Shown: positions 35,050-47,381, counted from the first letter of the stretch. The stretch is DNA of 64,000 bases from Spizellomyces punctatus DAOM BR117 (GCF_000182565.1 NW_015971547.1:823510-887509), one strand, 5' to 3'. The notes: generated by a model from the letters alone, not told the origin. Program-made: numbers and translations.

Positions 35050-35363
35050 TAGACTACTTTAGACATCCTCGCAGTCTTGGTGTATCCGACAATATCATGG
35101 CCCCCCCAGCAAAATATTGACGATCTGTATAATGCCGTATAAAGGCGCATATGCGAAGACTCTAAGAAAAAGGTTCAGGACTTCGATGCGCATATCAGGG
35201 CCTTGAAAAGGGCATGCGAACCGATGATGCCGCAATTTGAATAATCAGCCCAAAGTTTCTTCACCGAATGAGCCGTAGCGGGTATTTAAATAGCGCGTTT
35301 TCTTTCAGCAGAATCTATATACAGGGTGATGTGGAGGTAAAGGAGCTGTGAAGAGTGGGAGAT
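35050..35363. other. convergent intergenic spacer
   Basis: This spacer of about 314 bases lies between the 3' ends of the transporter and NSE3 genes. Nothing was recognised in it. Confidence 0.5.
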
Positions 35364-36641
35364 TCAGGATTGTGAGGCCACTGGACCATCTCCCTGAGTG
35401 GCCGCACTTTGATCCGCTGGACCAGCTAATCGTTTGATGTCCGTACCCAAACGTTGTTTTGCTTCAGGGGCCAAGTCGGGATATACCTGTCAAGCGGGGG
35501 AGAGGGGGGGGGGGGTTATATTGGTTGCACTAACAGCGTAACGGGACAAGCGCGAGTAACTGAACATACCCCGCTCATGAACTCAATCAAATTGGCCTCG
35601 GGTAGCTCTATCTTTGCCCGCGGCCCCCACATGTATTCGTACGTATCTGCATCGGCACCTTGCTCCTTTACTCGGTCCAGATACGCTTGTTTGACATACT
35701 CCGTAAGGGCAGCTTCTATCGATCCAAAAACAGAATGTTCCTTCCCTTTTCTGATGCCCAACCTCCGCAGATAGACCAGAAGATGAGCTGTGAAGCATGA
35801 ATCAAATGGTCACGGAATCGCTATCTATCAACATTTTAATTACCTTCGTCAATTCGTCGACCATTTACCAAGATGATGCCCAGTATTATACAGAGCAGAA
35901 CCATCGTCGGTTGCTGATCACCCCAATTTACTATTGAGCGCTCTTCAGCTGATAGAGTGGAGCGAAGAAGATATGCTCTAGTGGATGCCTTTTCTCCCTT
36001 CATGACAGCAGCTAACATATTGTTAGTCTGGGAGTACTCTCGCGAATCTTGCTAGGCAATATCGGTGTACCTCGTTTACTCGTTTGACTGGCAGCGGTCT
36101 GACGCCTTTCCCGACTAGCCATCTCCACCATTTCTACCCCGAAAGTCTGGCGTAATCTTTCCTGGGCTCTTTGAAATACGGCAGCAAATGCTCTTGTGTG
36201 ATCTTTGAGGACTATGGGATGTTGGTTAGCACTTGCGCTATACTATGGGAAAAGAAAATACTTTACCCTTCTTATTGATGTCATCGCGTTTCAGCGGCTG
36301 TTTTCGATGTTCCGTAGCAAGAGCAAGCCGGACCAAGTCCTTTACTTTTCGCTCAACTTCCTGCAAAATATTGTCATCAGAATTCGCAAATAAATAGGAG
36401 TGCGCGAAATAACCTACGTCGGGACTTAAACCCTGCAAATGTTTTTCTGCTGTGGTCACTTTACCCGAAGGAGGGTGCTCGTCCCCTGAGGATTCGTCAT
36501 GGTTCAACTCAACCAGCTGGGATCGTCCAGGCTGCGAAGGCCCCACTTCTTCATGCTCTTCGTTTTCGTCCTTCACAGACAAACTTTCAATTGAGAGCGT
36601 CAGACAGGCTTTGACCAGTAAGGACAACGTACGGGAAGCAT
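35364..36641 (-). CDS. NSE3: SMC5/6 complex subunit Nse3 (MAGE domain)
   Basis: Seven exons (36641-36633, 36570-36418, 36360-36267, 36211-36071, 36011-35844, 35787-35570, 35486-35364) encode 301 aa. The N-terminus is acidic. A MAGE homology domain begins at EVERKVKDLVRLALATEHRK with RDDINKKVLKDHTRAF. It continues through FGVEMVEM, LLCIILGIILVNGRRIDEAH, LVYLRRLGIRKGKEHSVFG and the hallmark YEYMWGPRA. Nse3 forms winged-helix contacts in the Nse1-Nse3-Nse4 module of SMC5/6 used in DNA repair. The proposed start exon holds only three codons (Met-Leu-Pro); it was chosen because the next exon has no in-frame ATG and the resulting 62-bp intron is typical. Intron 36361-36417 has no stop and keeps frame if retained. 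Confidence 0.88.
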
Positions 36642-36901
36642 TCGAGTAGACCGACGTCGTTGCGACTAAAGCAATGGATGTTAAGACATACTCTCAGACG
36701 AAAAATGTGAGAAATGAACCAACCATCTTTACTGGAGAACTTATTTCACATTGAGAACCTGCGGTTTCGGACAGAACTCCGGACAGACTCGGATTGTTCA
36801 CGTGATGGAACTGGCTATGACAAACTGTTGCCATGGCACGGCCTTTTCGGTGAGAAACACTTCATGCCGCGTTGGTGGTTGCCAGATACCGCACAGCAGC
36901 G
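36642..36901. promoter_or_regulatory. shared promoter region of NSE3 and mitochondrial uL2 gene
   Basis: The divergent starts of NSE3 and the uL2m gene are 260 bases apart, so their promoters overlap. No specific factor site stands out. Confidence 0.4.
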
Positions 36902-38128
36902 ATGTCGCCGCCGATGGTTTTCGTGGCAGCGAGGTGTGGAGGACGGCCAATATTAACGTCCTTTGGTCAGAGACCACCGCAACTGATACGGCGGCAGCTG
37001 GTTCATTCCCTGACCACACCTTTGATCCCCAAACCTTGCGCACATTTCCCGCGAACGTCCACCCTCCGAAGTATCCCACTTTTCATACCAAATGCCATCT
37101 TGCAAGTTCGCCATCGCACTTATCGCAAGAAGATAACCAAGCCTCAAAAGCGATATTTTAAATGGGTGGAACGCTTGAAGGCGGAAGGTCTCGAACCACC
37201 AAAGGTCGAGCGTCCTGTAATGGAAAATCGCTTCTGGAAAGTAGTGGGAAATATGAAGATTTACAAGCCCGTATCGCCAGGGTCACGTAACCGTCGGCAT
37301 CCTACCCGGTTTCATCTTTGGCGTGGAGGTTGTATTCAGCGTCTGTCGTACGGCAAGCGATCCACTGGTGGAAGGAACAACACTGGGAAGATCACAGTTC
37401 GCCATCGTGGTGGAGGGCACAAGAAGCGCGTGAGAATGATTGATTTCCATCGTACTACTCCCGGGCCACACGAGGTTGTTCGTTTGGAGTACGACCCCAA
37501 CCGAAGCGCTGAACTCGCCCTGCTACGAAATCTGTCTACCAATGAGTTCAGTTACATCATTCGCCCGGCTGATGTGAACCCAGGCGATATTGTGCAATCA
37601 TGGCGGGAGGGAATTCCCCAACCTGCTGCCGGGGAGGATCCTATCCCTAAAAACCAAATGATTAAAAAGGGAAACTGTCTCATGCTCAAGGACATCCCGG
37701 TCGGTACGGAGATTCACTGCATAGGCCTGAAGGCGGATGGACCTGCAAAGCTTTGTCGATCTGCTGGAGCATCAGGGCAACTTCTCTTCGCCGGTCAAGA
37801 AGGAATGGCCCAAGTTCGGCTTTCCAGCAAGGAAGTTCGTCTCATTCCTGTGGACGCATGTGCGACCATTGGTGTAGTAGGCAACGAGGCCCATCAACAT
37901 CGTAACTGGGGCAAAGCTGGTGCACGTAGGCGAAAGGGGATTAGGCCTACTGTTCGTGGTATTGCGATGAGTCCTGTGGATCATCCTCACGGAGGTGGCG
38001 GTAAAAGTAAGGGCGGCAAGGATCCGAGGAGTCCTTGGGGTTGGAAAACAAAGGGATGGAAGACCGTTCGTAGAAAGAAGTGGTATGTTGTGAAGACGAA
38101 GCGGGAGGCGAAATTGGGTCGCTCTTGA
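36902..38128 (+). CDS. RML2: mitochondrial large-subunit ribosomal protein uL2m
   Basis: A single exon of 408 aa. The first 70 or so residues are Arg/Ser-rich and suit a mitochondrial presequence. The rest follows bacterial L2: RFHLWRGGCIQRLSYGKRST, GGRNNTGKITVRHRGGGHKK, RLEYDPNRSAELALL, GPAKLCRSAGASGQLL and the peptidyl-transferase-proximal SPVDHPHGGGGKSKGGKDP, with the conserved His in HPHGGG. ATG 36902 is the first Met in the frame; a few in-frame codons precede it but no earlier ATG. Unlike its neighbours the gene has no intron. Confidence 0.95.
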   Translation: MSPPMVFVAARCGGRPILTSFGQRPPQLIRRQLVHSLTTPLIPKPCAHFPRTSTLRSIPLFIPNAILQVRHRTYRKKITKPQKRYFKWVERLKAEGLEPPKVERPVMENRFWKVVGNMKIYKPVSPGSRNRRHPTRFHLWRGGCIQRLSYGKRSTGGRNNTGKITVRHRGGGHKKRVRMIDFHRTTPGPHEVVRLEYDPNRSAELALLRNLSTNEFSYIIRPADVNPGDIVQSWREGIPQPAAGEDPIPKNQMIKKGNCLMLKDIPVGTEIHCIGLKADGPAKLCRSAGASGQLLFAGQEGMAQVRLSSKEVRLIPVDACATIGVVGNEAHQHRNWGKAGARRRKGIRPTVRGIAMSPVDHPHGGGGKSKGGKDPRSPWGWKTKGWKTVRRKKWYVVKTKREAKLGRS

Positions 38129-38353
38129 TTGTGGGACATAGCATCAAATAGAGGGACATTAATAATATATGCACCATGAGATATGATTACCGCTGGTGGC
38201 CTTCCGGTAATGGAATATGCCATGCACATCACCTCGCAAGTATTTGGCCTATAATTTGCGACAACACTGCACAACTGTGATTTGTTTGTGGGAAAGCAGT
38301 CATGTTCCTCGATGATGCAAAGTTTCTTAGCTGGTCATAAGCAGTACCATTTA

Positions 38354-41300
38354 TCACCTCTTCCTAATTTTCTCTTCGATAAACATCTTCCAATCTTGTA
38401 CGCCCCGTACAACCACACCTACGCCGCACGCAACTTCTGCTAAAGCAGTATCATCCGTTACTAGGGCAAAAGGTACATCCGTCTCATCCAACGGCTGCGG
38501 TGCAACTCTAGTCTGATAATACAGAGCACAAGCAAGAATTGATCGCATATGCTTTGGCACAAAGCCAGCAGAGTTTGGCAGCGTGCCCTCTCGGTCCCAT
38601 AGTGCAATGCGTTCCTCGTCCTGCTGTCCCCGAAGATATTCAGAACGGTATCTGAACCTTTGCTCAAGGTACCGGATCGCCTCGCGGGCTCTAGCATTTA
38701 TTTTTTCGGTACCTTTTTTGAGGCGGTCCAAGTTATCAATAACTGCGATGATGCCGAGTTAATATCAATCATGCTGTTAAGTATTCGATTTTGACCTACC
38801 TTCCATGGGAACTATAACAATCGATTTTCTGGACGCCAACCATTTCTTCACGAGTCCCAGGTGGTGTACATATCCATTGGTATCGATTAAAATCATGGGG
38901 CAAGACAGCTCTTTTAGTTTGTTGATATTTTGCTCCAGTGTGCTAACTTGGTCTTTTAGCCTTTCAGTAGCAAGAGCCTTCATTAATTTGTGCATTTCTT
39001 TTTTCTATACAAGACACAAAGTTAGCCGTCTCCAAACTCCACACGACCAACACAGAATATCACCAACCTTGGCGTCTTCGTCAAGTACATTGAAGGTTCC
39101 ATCAGTTTCATTGAAGCGGAAGAAATTAATTCGCTATATGCTTTTACTTCAATGCAAGATAAAACCAAAACTCGCAAGGACAGGTATACCTCATCTTCTG
39201 ACAATTTCTTGGCAAAACGGGCAACCCTGGCCATTCGAATTGCCATCTGATCTGATACAGCAGATTGCCTGTCTTTTAACACATCCTCGATAGATTCCAG
39301 GTCCAACTGTTGGTAATAATTCCGCAAGGGCAAAAAGCCGAGCAAGTCCGCATCTTCTGGAAGGCAGTCAATGCTTCCATCCATATCAGCAAAAGAAGAT
39401 ATAATGTTCGCAAATTTTCCAAGCGATCGTAAAAATTTGGTGACTGTCTGTACGCAGGAAAAACGTTGTAACACTATGAGCACTCAGTTTTACAGAAGTG
39501 AAGAAGCTGCATCCAGGAGATGCTATATCTACCGGTAATACGACTTCCGCTTCCTTAATCGTTTTAGCGTAGTTCAAGAACATCACAAACACATTAAGAT
39601 TCATTTCTAGCCAGGCGCACATCAGGGCAATTGGTGATAGGTAGCCGAAAAGCCGGCTAGCATCAGGAGACTCGGCTAGGGTCTCCATCGCAACTTCGGT
39701 CTCGGTCATGTTGTTGAGGAGAACATCAAGCATGATAGCCAGAAAATCGAACGCCATCGCTGCAAGAAAGACTTGAATAATCCGAACTCGATGTCGCACG
39801 GCCGTTTGATCTATGCTCCTGGTGAATTTAGTGACTCTGAGACCAGCTTGTACGCTTGGGACGGATGATCAAAGTACCAGTTTTGCCAAAGCGTTGATCC
39901 ATATCATAGTATGTCGCTGCCAATATTGGCATCACCATCCGCAACCAATCAGGGAGAGGAACAGCCTGCGATGATGTAGTCGGAATGGCACGCACTATTT
40001 CTATCGTCTTCACATAACTTGAAAGCAAGTCACTGTAGACAAGGAATTAGCAAACACCAAGCAAGAGAAGCGAAGGGATCTGCCCACCTCATGACTACGC
40101 TTTCTGGATCGAAAGTCTGGCGATGGAATGACAGGAAGTCGGTGGTTGCTTGTTGCAATGGGAACCTAAATAACAGTGAGCGCGGCACTTTGCAACAGGG
40201 AAGAGTGCTATAGTACCTTGAGGACTGCGGTTCAGAGGACTGTAGCATCGCTTTCGTTTCCTGACTGTTGTAGAAAGCGGTAATATTCTCTTTCGTGACG
40301 CTATGAGGATTGAGGTTTGCCAGGCTAATAAAAAAATTCAATATCCACAGCGCACACACAGCATTTGGGCAGATTTTATATGTAGGGAGAACTGACCTCA
40401 AGCAGTACCAGTAAATCACCTCAAGATCACTTCGCGTATAGCTGGCGACGATAGCAAGTTGTGAGTAGGGTTTACCTGAAAAGCACATCAGCCTCTACAT
40501 CGATCGCAATCAAATCCAGGCCATTGACTTACCAATGTCTGGATTTATTCTAATCGCTTTGAGGTAGTGATAGCGCGGGCTCTGCCAATTCTTTCCATTA
40601 CTGAGACTGTGAATCTCGCGATACCGTGCTATCTCAATCAAGGATGAGCGACAAGCACCACTAAGACATGCATAAATGCACACAGTAACCAGAACTTACA
40701 TAAATCTCCAAGATAGACAGTACACTTATGGATCAGCTGGAAAAGCGAAAGCTTTACTTGCACATCGGACAGCGGTTCATCATGAGCGTCTCGCTTGCAT
40801 GCATATTGTTCTATATCCCGGGACATGAGTGATCCCGTCATTGAAATTAAGTGTAAGGGTAACCCTTTCCTACCAATGCCAAAAGCAATCAAATCTTCTT
40901 GGAAAGTACTCTTCATTGTTAATAGCAATGTTTGATAAAAGCTAATAGCCATATTCAAATGGTTCTGAAGTTCCTCCGAAGCGGCAAGAAGAGATGGATT
41001 CGGCTCAATCTGTAACTGCACATTTAAAAATATACGTTAGATTATACTGTGCCAGATCCGAAAATGCAGGATTCAACGGACTTTTCGGATCAAGCTGCGA
41101 AGTTCTTCCAGTCGCACGTAAAATACAACATTCCAAAGCTTATCATCAACATTCTTTGCAGCGGCAAAGGTGGGGTCGACTATTATCAAGTCCTCGTAAA
41201 GCTCTAAAAGACATAATCGAAGGCGTCCCGCATCTGTATCTACCAATGCCAAGCTGCGTTGCTGACGTTTGCGGAGCTCATGCTCTCGAAGCGCACGTTC

Positions 41301-41434
41301 AAAAGACTGCGCCTCACTATAGGATTTTTGATAACAATGAAGGTTATTGAGGGAAGTCAGTTACAATCACTGTCCGGGACTAACCTCCACAGTGATACGG
41401 TGTCTAGCCTGTCCTTTGACATCGGTTTGGTCAT
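38354..41434 (-). CDS. EST1/SMG5-SMG6-type PIN domain protein
   Basis: Thirteen exons (41434-41385, 41316-41082, 41015-40700, 40628-40533, 40475-40397, 40324-40217, 40165-40088, 40032-39854, 39771-39494, 39447-39190, 39133-39068, 39004-38800, 38742-38354) encode 778 aa. The N-terminal half is the EST1 14-3-3-like/helical hairpin region: VYLGDLSRYREIHSLSNGKN, YHYLKAIRINPDIGKPYSQL and AIVASYTRSDLEVIYWY. The C-terminus is a PIN nuclease fold: LIDTNGYVHHLG (Asp about 622), ARAREAIRYLEQRFRYRSEY and FALVTDDTALAEVA (Asp about 745). The acidic pair that SMG6 carries before its LILS motif is replaced here by KHMRSILAC, so one catalytic Asp appears lost, as in SMG5. The family acts in nonsense-mediated decay and telomerase binding. 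The 46-bp intron 39448-39493 is short. Confidence 0.85.
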
Positions 41435-42152
41435 GTTGGATACGTAAGTGGCCAAGTCGTTTTCTCGTTCCCAATTTGCTTTGATAGCATAGCCGTACTC
41501 AGACTTCTACGACACTGGCTGATAGCTAGTCATTCGCGATCTCTCGCTGATCGCGCTTGGCACGATGGTCAACAGTTGACTGTGTCAAATGAACCTGGAT
41601 GTGGCAGATTGGCACGGTGACTTTACCAAAATAATAATAATGTTTAGCTTACCCAGGTTCTCACGCGTTCTGGCGCTAAAATATCCTCCGGGAATCGGAA
41701 GCAACAAGCCATCGTTGTCTCTTCATTGCACGCGGGCGAGGTTGGTTCATCAGGTACGGCATCTCAGCGCTGTGCATCGGAGGGCTGCCCTGCATCCAAA
41801 TGACGAATATCGAAATATCGAATTCGAATAATCAGCGACCAGAACGCTGAGGCACGTGAGAGCAGATCAAAGCATTCTGATTGGTTACCAGATGTCGGTA
41901 GTTGCCGGTTCAAGGACTCGACCTCACGTTTTCCTCCTCCCAACAGAACTAGCGCCATTGCCTCCAGAAGCCTCCCCCGACTGTTGCGAGCGACTGCATC
42001 GACACATTCAACTGTAACATATGTATCAATCGGGCAGTGCGGTGGTTTTAGGAGGAGTGTGCTACGTGTGCTATTCAGCAGCCATATTATTTTATCCAGC
42101 GCTTTTGACTTGCGCATCAGGGAGCCTGACGCTGGCCGTCAACCGGACAGTT
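41435..42152. other. divergent intergenic region
   Basis: This gap of about 718 bases lies between the EST1/SMG-like and velvet genes. Frames occur on both strands but none joins to a neighbour with correct phase or shows a domain. Confidence 0.5.
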
Positions 42153-43359
42153 ATGGCTTCACCCTCGCATCATGTTACAGAGTACGTACTAAGTATCCTA
42201 TGAACTACAGAAGGTTTAAAACACACGGCGGACGCTGTCTAATTGCCGATCCACAATGTCTCCAGAGGAAGTTCTGACGGAGGTCGCTTCAAGCTGATCC
42301 TCCGACAACAACCAAAACGTGCGAGAATGTGTGGCTTTTCTGACACCAAAGATCGACGGCTTGTGTGCGTACGCTCGTCTTTAGGAATATTTCTGTGTGT
42401 GTGGCTGATGTCTGAGATGCGTATGGTTCCTCAGCGACCCACCACCAGTACTGCAGCTTATTTTTGTTACAGATGGAGAAGATGTGCTTGTCAGGTGAAT
42501 ATCAGATCTCTCATTATTAGACTGCGAGTGCATCAGTCCACCAACTGACTTTATTAAAGGGCCGAAGAAACTCCAAGATGGATTTGTCACGTTGCCCTAT
42601 ACTCTCCAGATGGCACTGAAGATTGCAGCATCGTGGTCAATCCCCGCGCAATAGGTAGCGGCAGCGATGAGGGACAACCAGCTGAACCCCCTTCGGGCAC
42701 TGTGTCCGATCGAAAAAGATTCCGACCTTGGTGTACAGAGGACTCAACACGCGATCCGTTGACTGCCGGGGTGACGACCCTAATAAATACATCACCACTT
42801 GACGCAACATCACGTTCGGGTTCGTCAACCCCTGATCAATCGCGATACTATCAGTCCTTGGTCGGATCTACCGTCGTTCCCTGTGAGATCCTCCGAGACC
42901 CGGACGGGCAACTGGGCATGTTCTTTGTATTTCACGACTTGTCTGTACGGACTAAGGGGCAATATCGCCTGAAGTTTCTGTTGGTACAACTGAATCTGTG
43001 CGCATCAAATGATACTACTGGGCAGTCGGGATCTTCCGATTTCTTATTAATTTTTCTTGCTTTCTGCCTGCAGAGAGGGTAAGGTATCAGAAGCAAAAGG
43101 CAGCGTAATGACAGACATTCTCGATGTTTTCCCACCAAAGACGTTCCCAGGGATGACGGGTGAGTATGTGGCGCTCTCGCACGTAATGTTGCTAGCTTGA
43201 CGCCTGATACCGCGGTTATTAGAATCGACGCGACTTTCAAAGTGCTTTGCTCGACAGGGCGTTCCAATTCACATTCGCCAGGATTATTCAACAAGTAGGG
43301 AGCCACTTGCAGTACTGCCTTGCTGGACATCTATCCCGGAAGAAGAAAAAGACAAGTAG
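42153..43359 (+). CDS. velvet-domain transcription regulator
   Basis: Six exons (42153-42181, 42266-42364, 42435-42494, 42560-42997, 43074-43159, 43223-43359) encode 282 aa. The velvet fold is recognisable from its start: FKLILRQQPKRARMCGFSDT, DRRLVDPPPVLQLIFV. After an inserted acidic/Ser-rich loop of about 80 residues it continues with GMFFVFHDLSVRTKGQYRLK and PPKTFPGMTESTRLSKCFAR, then QGVPIHIR. Velvet proteins (VeA, VelB, VosA and relatives) bind DNA through an NF-kappaB-like fold and control development and secondary metabolism in filamentous fungi. The domain covers almost the whole protein, like VosA/VelB rather than VeA; the subfamily is not assigned. The first coding exon is only 29 nt. 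Confidence 0.9.
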
Positions 43360-43952
43360 CTACGGCTTTATCTATTAGCGCAAAGCGTATGAACCGGCAG
43401 TTGCTTGGTCTCTAGAGACATGTGAAAGCAAACGATTGCGACCTATCTCTCCGCCCCTTTCTCTCTTCAGCAGCCAAATTAGCTAGCTACTGCTGGGTTC
43501 CGTCCCTGAAGATTCAAGAATTTGTTCATTGGCTCCAAAGAGGGATCTTTGTATTCACCCGTTCATAGAAATTTGATAGCTTCAGTGCTCATTTAGATGA
43601 TTTTAATTTGAAGACTTGCTGCTTGCCTAATCCTCTCACGTGAGTTGATGACAGGTTCACGGTCAGGCTCAATGTCAAGCTGCCTGCCAGCCACTGCCAA
43701 GATCAGCGTTTTCCCGTTTTGTGCGTTTCGCCCACTTTAAAAGTTTCCCCAACTCAACCCCCAGGAAACACAGCTTGCCTTGGATTCCTGATATATCTCT
43801 AGTCAAGGGCGAAGACCATCATCTGAAACGGTTGTTGGCAGTGGTGGCACTCGAGGACGATACAAGGCAACTTTCTAGGGAAGTTGCTCCAGTCAAACTG
43901 CCATTGGTTTCGGTTCTACTGGGATTTCCAGCTTTCCACGTCTTGTGACACG
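43360..43952. other. intergenic, no gene recognised
   Basis: These 593 bases lie between the velvet and GYP7 genes. A CACGTGAG sequence lies near 43637. No exon was found. Confidence 0.5.
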
Positions 43953-46900
43953 ATGTCGTCCGACAAGCTTGGCCTACTTTTTGTCAGTTCGTGCGTTTCC
44001 ATGCGAACAGATGAGATGAACCCTACCATGGGATTTTTGTGCTTGGCAAAGCAGGAGGTATAGGTTATTAGGCCGCACTGGACCGAATTGAATAGCTGAC
44101 TTACTACATTCATAGGAACCACTTACATTCATTTTTGCTTGGGTACCTCGGAGAACCATACCAGCAGATGAGGTTCACATGTATTTGGAAGTCGCTGGGA
44201 AAACAAGGAAGGGTGAGTGGTGCCTTAAATTTAGTAATGGGCGGAGCTCTATGGATTGCTGATAGGGAAGAGTTGACAGCACGAGCGCTTTTTTCACGAC
44301 CTGACTCTACCACCCTCGTCACAACTCCAACCCAGACGCTCTCGGCGATAACTGAAGCCATCTCGGCTCCGTTGGACGACATTCAAACCATTGGAATTGC
44401 AAACGAGCTCACCCTTGCGGATGGTGCAGAAATCTGCCTAGTGAGGCTTATTGTAACGCTGACGTTTGAGGGTGCCCAACTGCCAGATTTATGGTTTGAG
44501 AAGGACGAATCCGGACGAGCTCCTTCCATCGTCGATGTTGAGACGGAATTGCGCGGTTGGTTCTCGGCGATAGGGAAGGATCTAGTAAGGTACATTCTTT
44601 GGCGCCATAATATGTTTTTTGAAGAGCTCCCATACTGATGCAACCAGCCGCGTCTTCTAGGAGAAACCAGGACGACGAGGAGCGCCCTTCTAGCTCCACT
44701 CCATACCTTTATGATCTCAGGCCAAAATCTAATGAAGTAACGCGACCAGAGTCCCCACATAGATGGCCCGAAGGATGGCCAAGTATTCCCCAAGGTTCGA
44801 CGATACATCGCATTGGAACGTACGGATTTAACGTTGTCACGAACATAGTTGGCCAGCCTATGGCAGACGTGCGTACTATACTAGTTGATGACTGTCGCAA
44901 GGTGTCCGTAGAGCTGACATTCCTTCATCATAGAAAATTGAGGGTGCTGGATGGAATATGCTAGAGCGATTTTCGAAAGTGACAAACTACGCCAAGAGTA
45001 CGACAGGTAATACCCATAACAAATGCTCAGATCTCTCGTAAACTACTCACATCAACGGCAGTCCAGGTACTGGAGCACCCCCTAGCTAGACCAATCCTTC
45101 CTTTCATTCCCCAAAACATCCGTTCCTACTTTCTGTCCTCTGGAGAAGCTGAGGCGCTACTGGAGGAATATGAACCGGCTGGCCACTATCTTGCGGTCTT
45201 TGCAGCAGAACTGCAGAGCAGACTGGGCCAACACCCACCGCAATTGCTGGATCCCACCAAGGATACAACGCGGGATTTTGAAAATCTGGCGGTGTGTTGC
45301 GACTTTCGATGTCACGGAAAGTCTACATTGGATTGTTAATACTGTTCAATTTCTTGGTTCAGGCAGGACGACAGCATCATCGAACAGGGCGGCCCCTTTC
45401 TGCAGAACAATGGGTATCCTGGTATGATACCGAAGGGCGATTAACTGTTTCTGAGCAAGAGGTCAAGGCGGTCATTTTTGTCGGGGTAAAGTTATTGTTG
45501 AAGCGTGCCTTTTGATGAATACCGGCTGGTTAAACGGCTGTAACGGCAGGGAGTGGAAGCCGACATACGCGTCGACGTGTGGAAATACCTGCTAAAAGTA
45601 TATCCATACAACTCTACCGAGGTGGAACGTGCGGAACTAGTCAAGGAGAAAAGGCGAGCAGGAAGATAGATGGTACATCGTACACCTGTACAGGCTTTGA
45701 CGCTGTACTATATTTTTAGAGCCCAATATGCAGATATGAAAGCTCAATGGATGGCCATCTTGACGGATGCGGCGAACGCGGACGCAGCTGCTCTTGCAGC
45801 CGGGCACAAGCTTGAGGAGCGGGAGACACAGGCGGGCGATGAAAAGGAAGATGCTGACGTGGTCACAAAGATTCGAGAGCGGAAATATCGCGTTGGTAAG
45901 AACTATGAGCTGGAGAGCGGATGATGCAATTCATGACATTCATTTGACTCGTTTGTTTAGAAAAAGATGTTGTTCGCACAGATCGTACCGTACCGTTCTT
46001 TGCTGGCCCACAAACTGAAACAAATGGGGCCACTTCCGTGTCGCCATCGGACATGCAAGAGGTTATCGGGGCAAATCCTAATCTTGAGATGTTGCGAAAT
46101 GTTCTCGTAACCTATACTGTCTATAATTTTGAGCTAGGTATGTTAGGAACCTCACTCTCCACAAACAAGTGCATTGTGAGCTGACTAGTGCCCCTTACGT
46201 TAGGTTATGTCCAAGGAATGAACGACCTACTAGCACCGATATTGGTAGTAATGCAGGATGAAACCGACTCATTTTGGTCCTTTGTAGAGTTCATGAACAT
46301 TATGGTGCGCATGAGAGTTGGTGAAACCACGATATTTTGTTGTGCGACAGTGTCCCTAATAAGGTATCCTTTCAATGGGAATTGATAGCAGTCAAACTTT
46401 TTCCGAGATCAGAGTGGAATGCGCTCACAGCTGCGGCGGTTGGAGCTTCTCATTAAGTTTGTCGATCCATATTTGTACGCGCACATGGGTGAGTTGGCTG
46501 TGGAGGGGTTATTTTACAATTGGCAGTGTATTCATATACTGTGATATTCTGGCAGAGAGCACGGATAGCATCAACCTGTTTTGCTGTTTCCGATGGCTTC
46601 TGATCCTTTTTAAGCGCGAGTTTGACTTTGGAGACTGTATGCGGCTTTGGGAGACGTTGTGGGTATGCCCCTTGACCAAGCATTTCCATCTTTTCGTCGC
46701 TCTTGCAATTTTGAATCGCCATCGAAAGGACTTAATGGGAAAGGCGGCTTTCGATGAGACGTTGAAGGCAAGAAACAATGTTTTTTTTTTTTTTTGCAAG
46801 GAAATGATTTATCTCTGACTCTTTTAGTATAGTTTATAAATGACTTATCCAACCAGATACCTCTTGAAAGCACGCTCGAACGGGCTGAGGTACTATTTCA

Positions 46901-47141
46901 GGTTTTCCGCGACCGTATAGGAGAAACGGCGCGTGAGCGCCTTGGCGTGGATCTGGCAGTCGATGCGCCCCCAATTGCATCTGGCAGCTTTTTACGTCCA
47001 CCTGGCAAGAGCGTCCAGAGGTCGCCGTCTCCAGTTTCGGAACGAGGACGGTCAAGGGAAAAGCAACGAGACGCCATGAAGGAGTTGGAGTGTACCGAGG
47101 AGGAGCTGTGGGAGTTGGTGTCACTGTTGGAAAGGCGATAA
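43953..47141 (+). CDS. GYP7: Gyp7/TBC1D15-type Rab GTPase-activating protein
   Basis: Fourteen exons (43953-44057, 44116-44212, 44271-44589, 44661-44868, 44934-45006, 45062-45291, 45363-45485, 45550-45653, 45720-45895, 45961-46137, 46204-46304, 46389-46488, 46556-46767, 46833-47141) encode 777 aa. The N-terminal Rab-binding region opens KLGLLFVSSCVSMRTDE, and the linker contains VLEHPLARPILPFIPQN. In the TBC domain the Arg finger is in GVEADIRVDVWKYLL (R392) and the Gln finger in FELGYVQGMNDLLAPIL (Q541), preceded by RTDRTVPFFAG and followed by LFCCFRWLLILFKREFDFG. The group acts on Ypt7/Rab7 at vacuole and late endosome. Two introns appear to use GC-AG ends (45654-45719 and 46768-46832); for the first no GT alternative avoids a stop. 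Confidence 0.92.
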
Positions 47142-47381
47142 CCTTTTCAATTTTGGGAATATGGTATGAGTGACAAGAGTTGTAGCAGTATATTTGGGGG
47201 AAATTTTTGCGGTTCGAAGTATGTGTTGATAAACGTTTGTTTTTGGTCTGACATTTGGTTAGACAGCCATTCCTTGAACTGGTCTTCGTTCTCTCTTCGT
47301 TCGCACTGGGAAACGGGGTTTTCTGGACGTTGACTGTGTTATTTTCATGACAGATTAGCATTCTCTCTGTTTTGATGTCAA

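Noticed and set aside
41764-42117. 117-codon minus frame in the EST1/velvet spacer
   Set aside because: No domain, no splice link to a neighbour, and poor residue composition.
43983-44057. GTCAGT donor in the first GYP7 exon
   Set aside because: Reading through keeps the family sequence LLFVSSCVSMRTDE intact; splicing would remove it.
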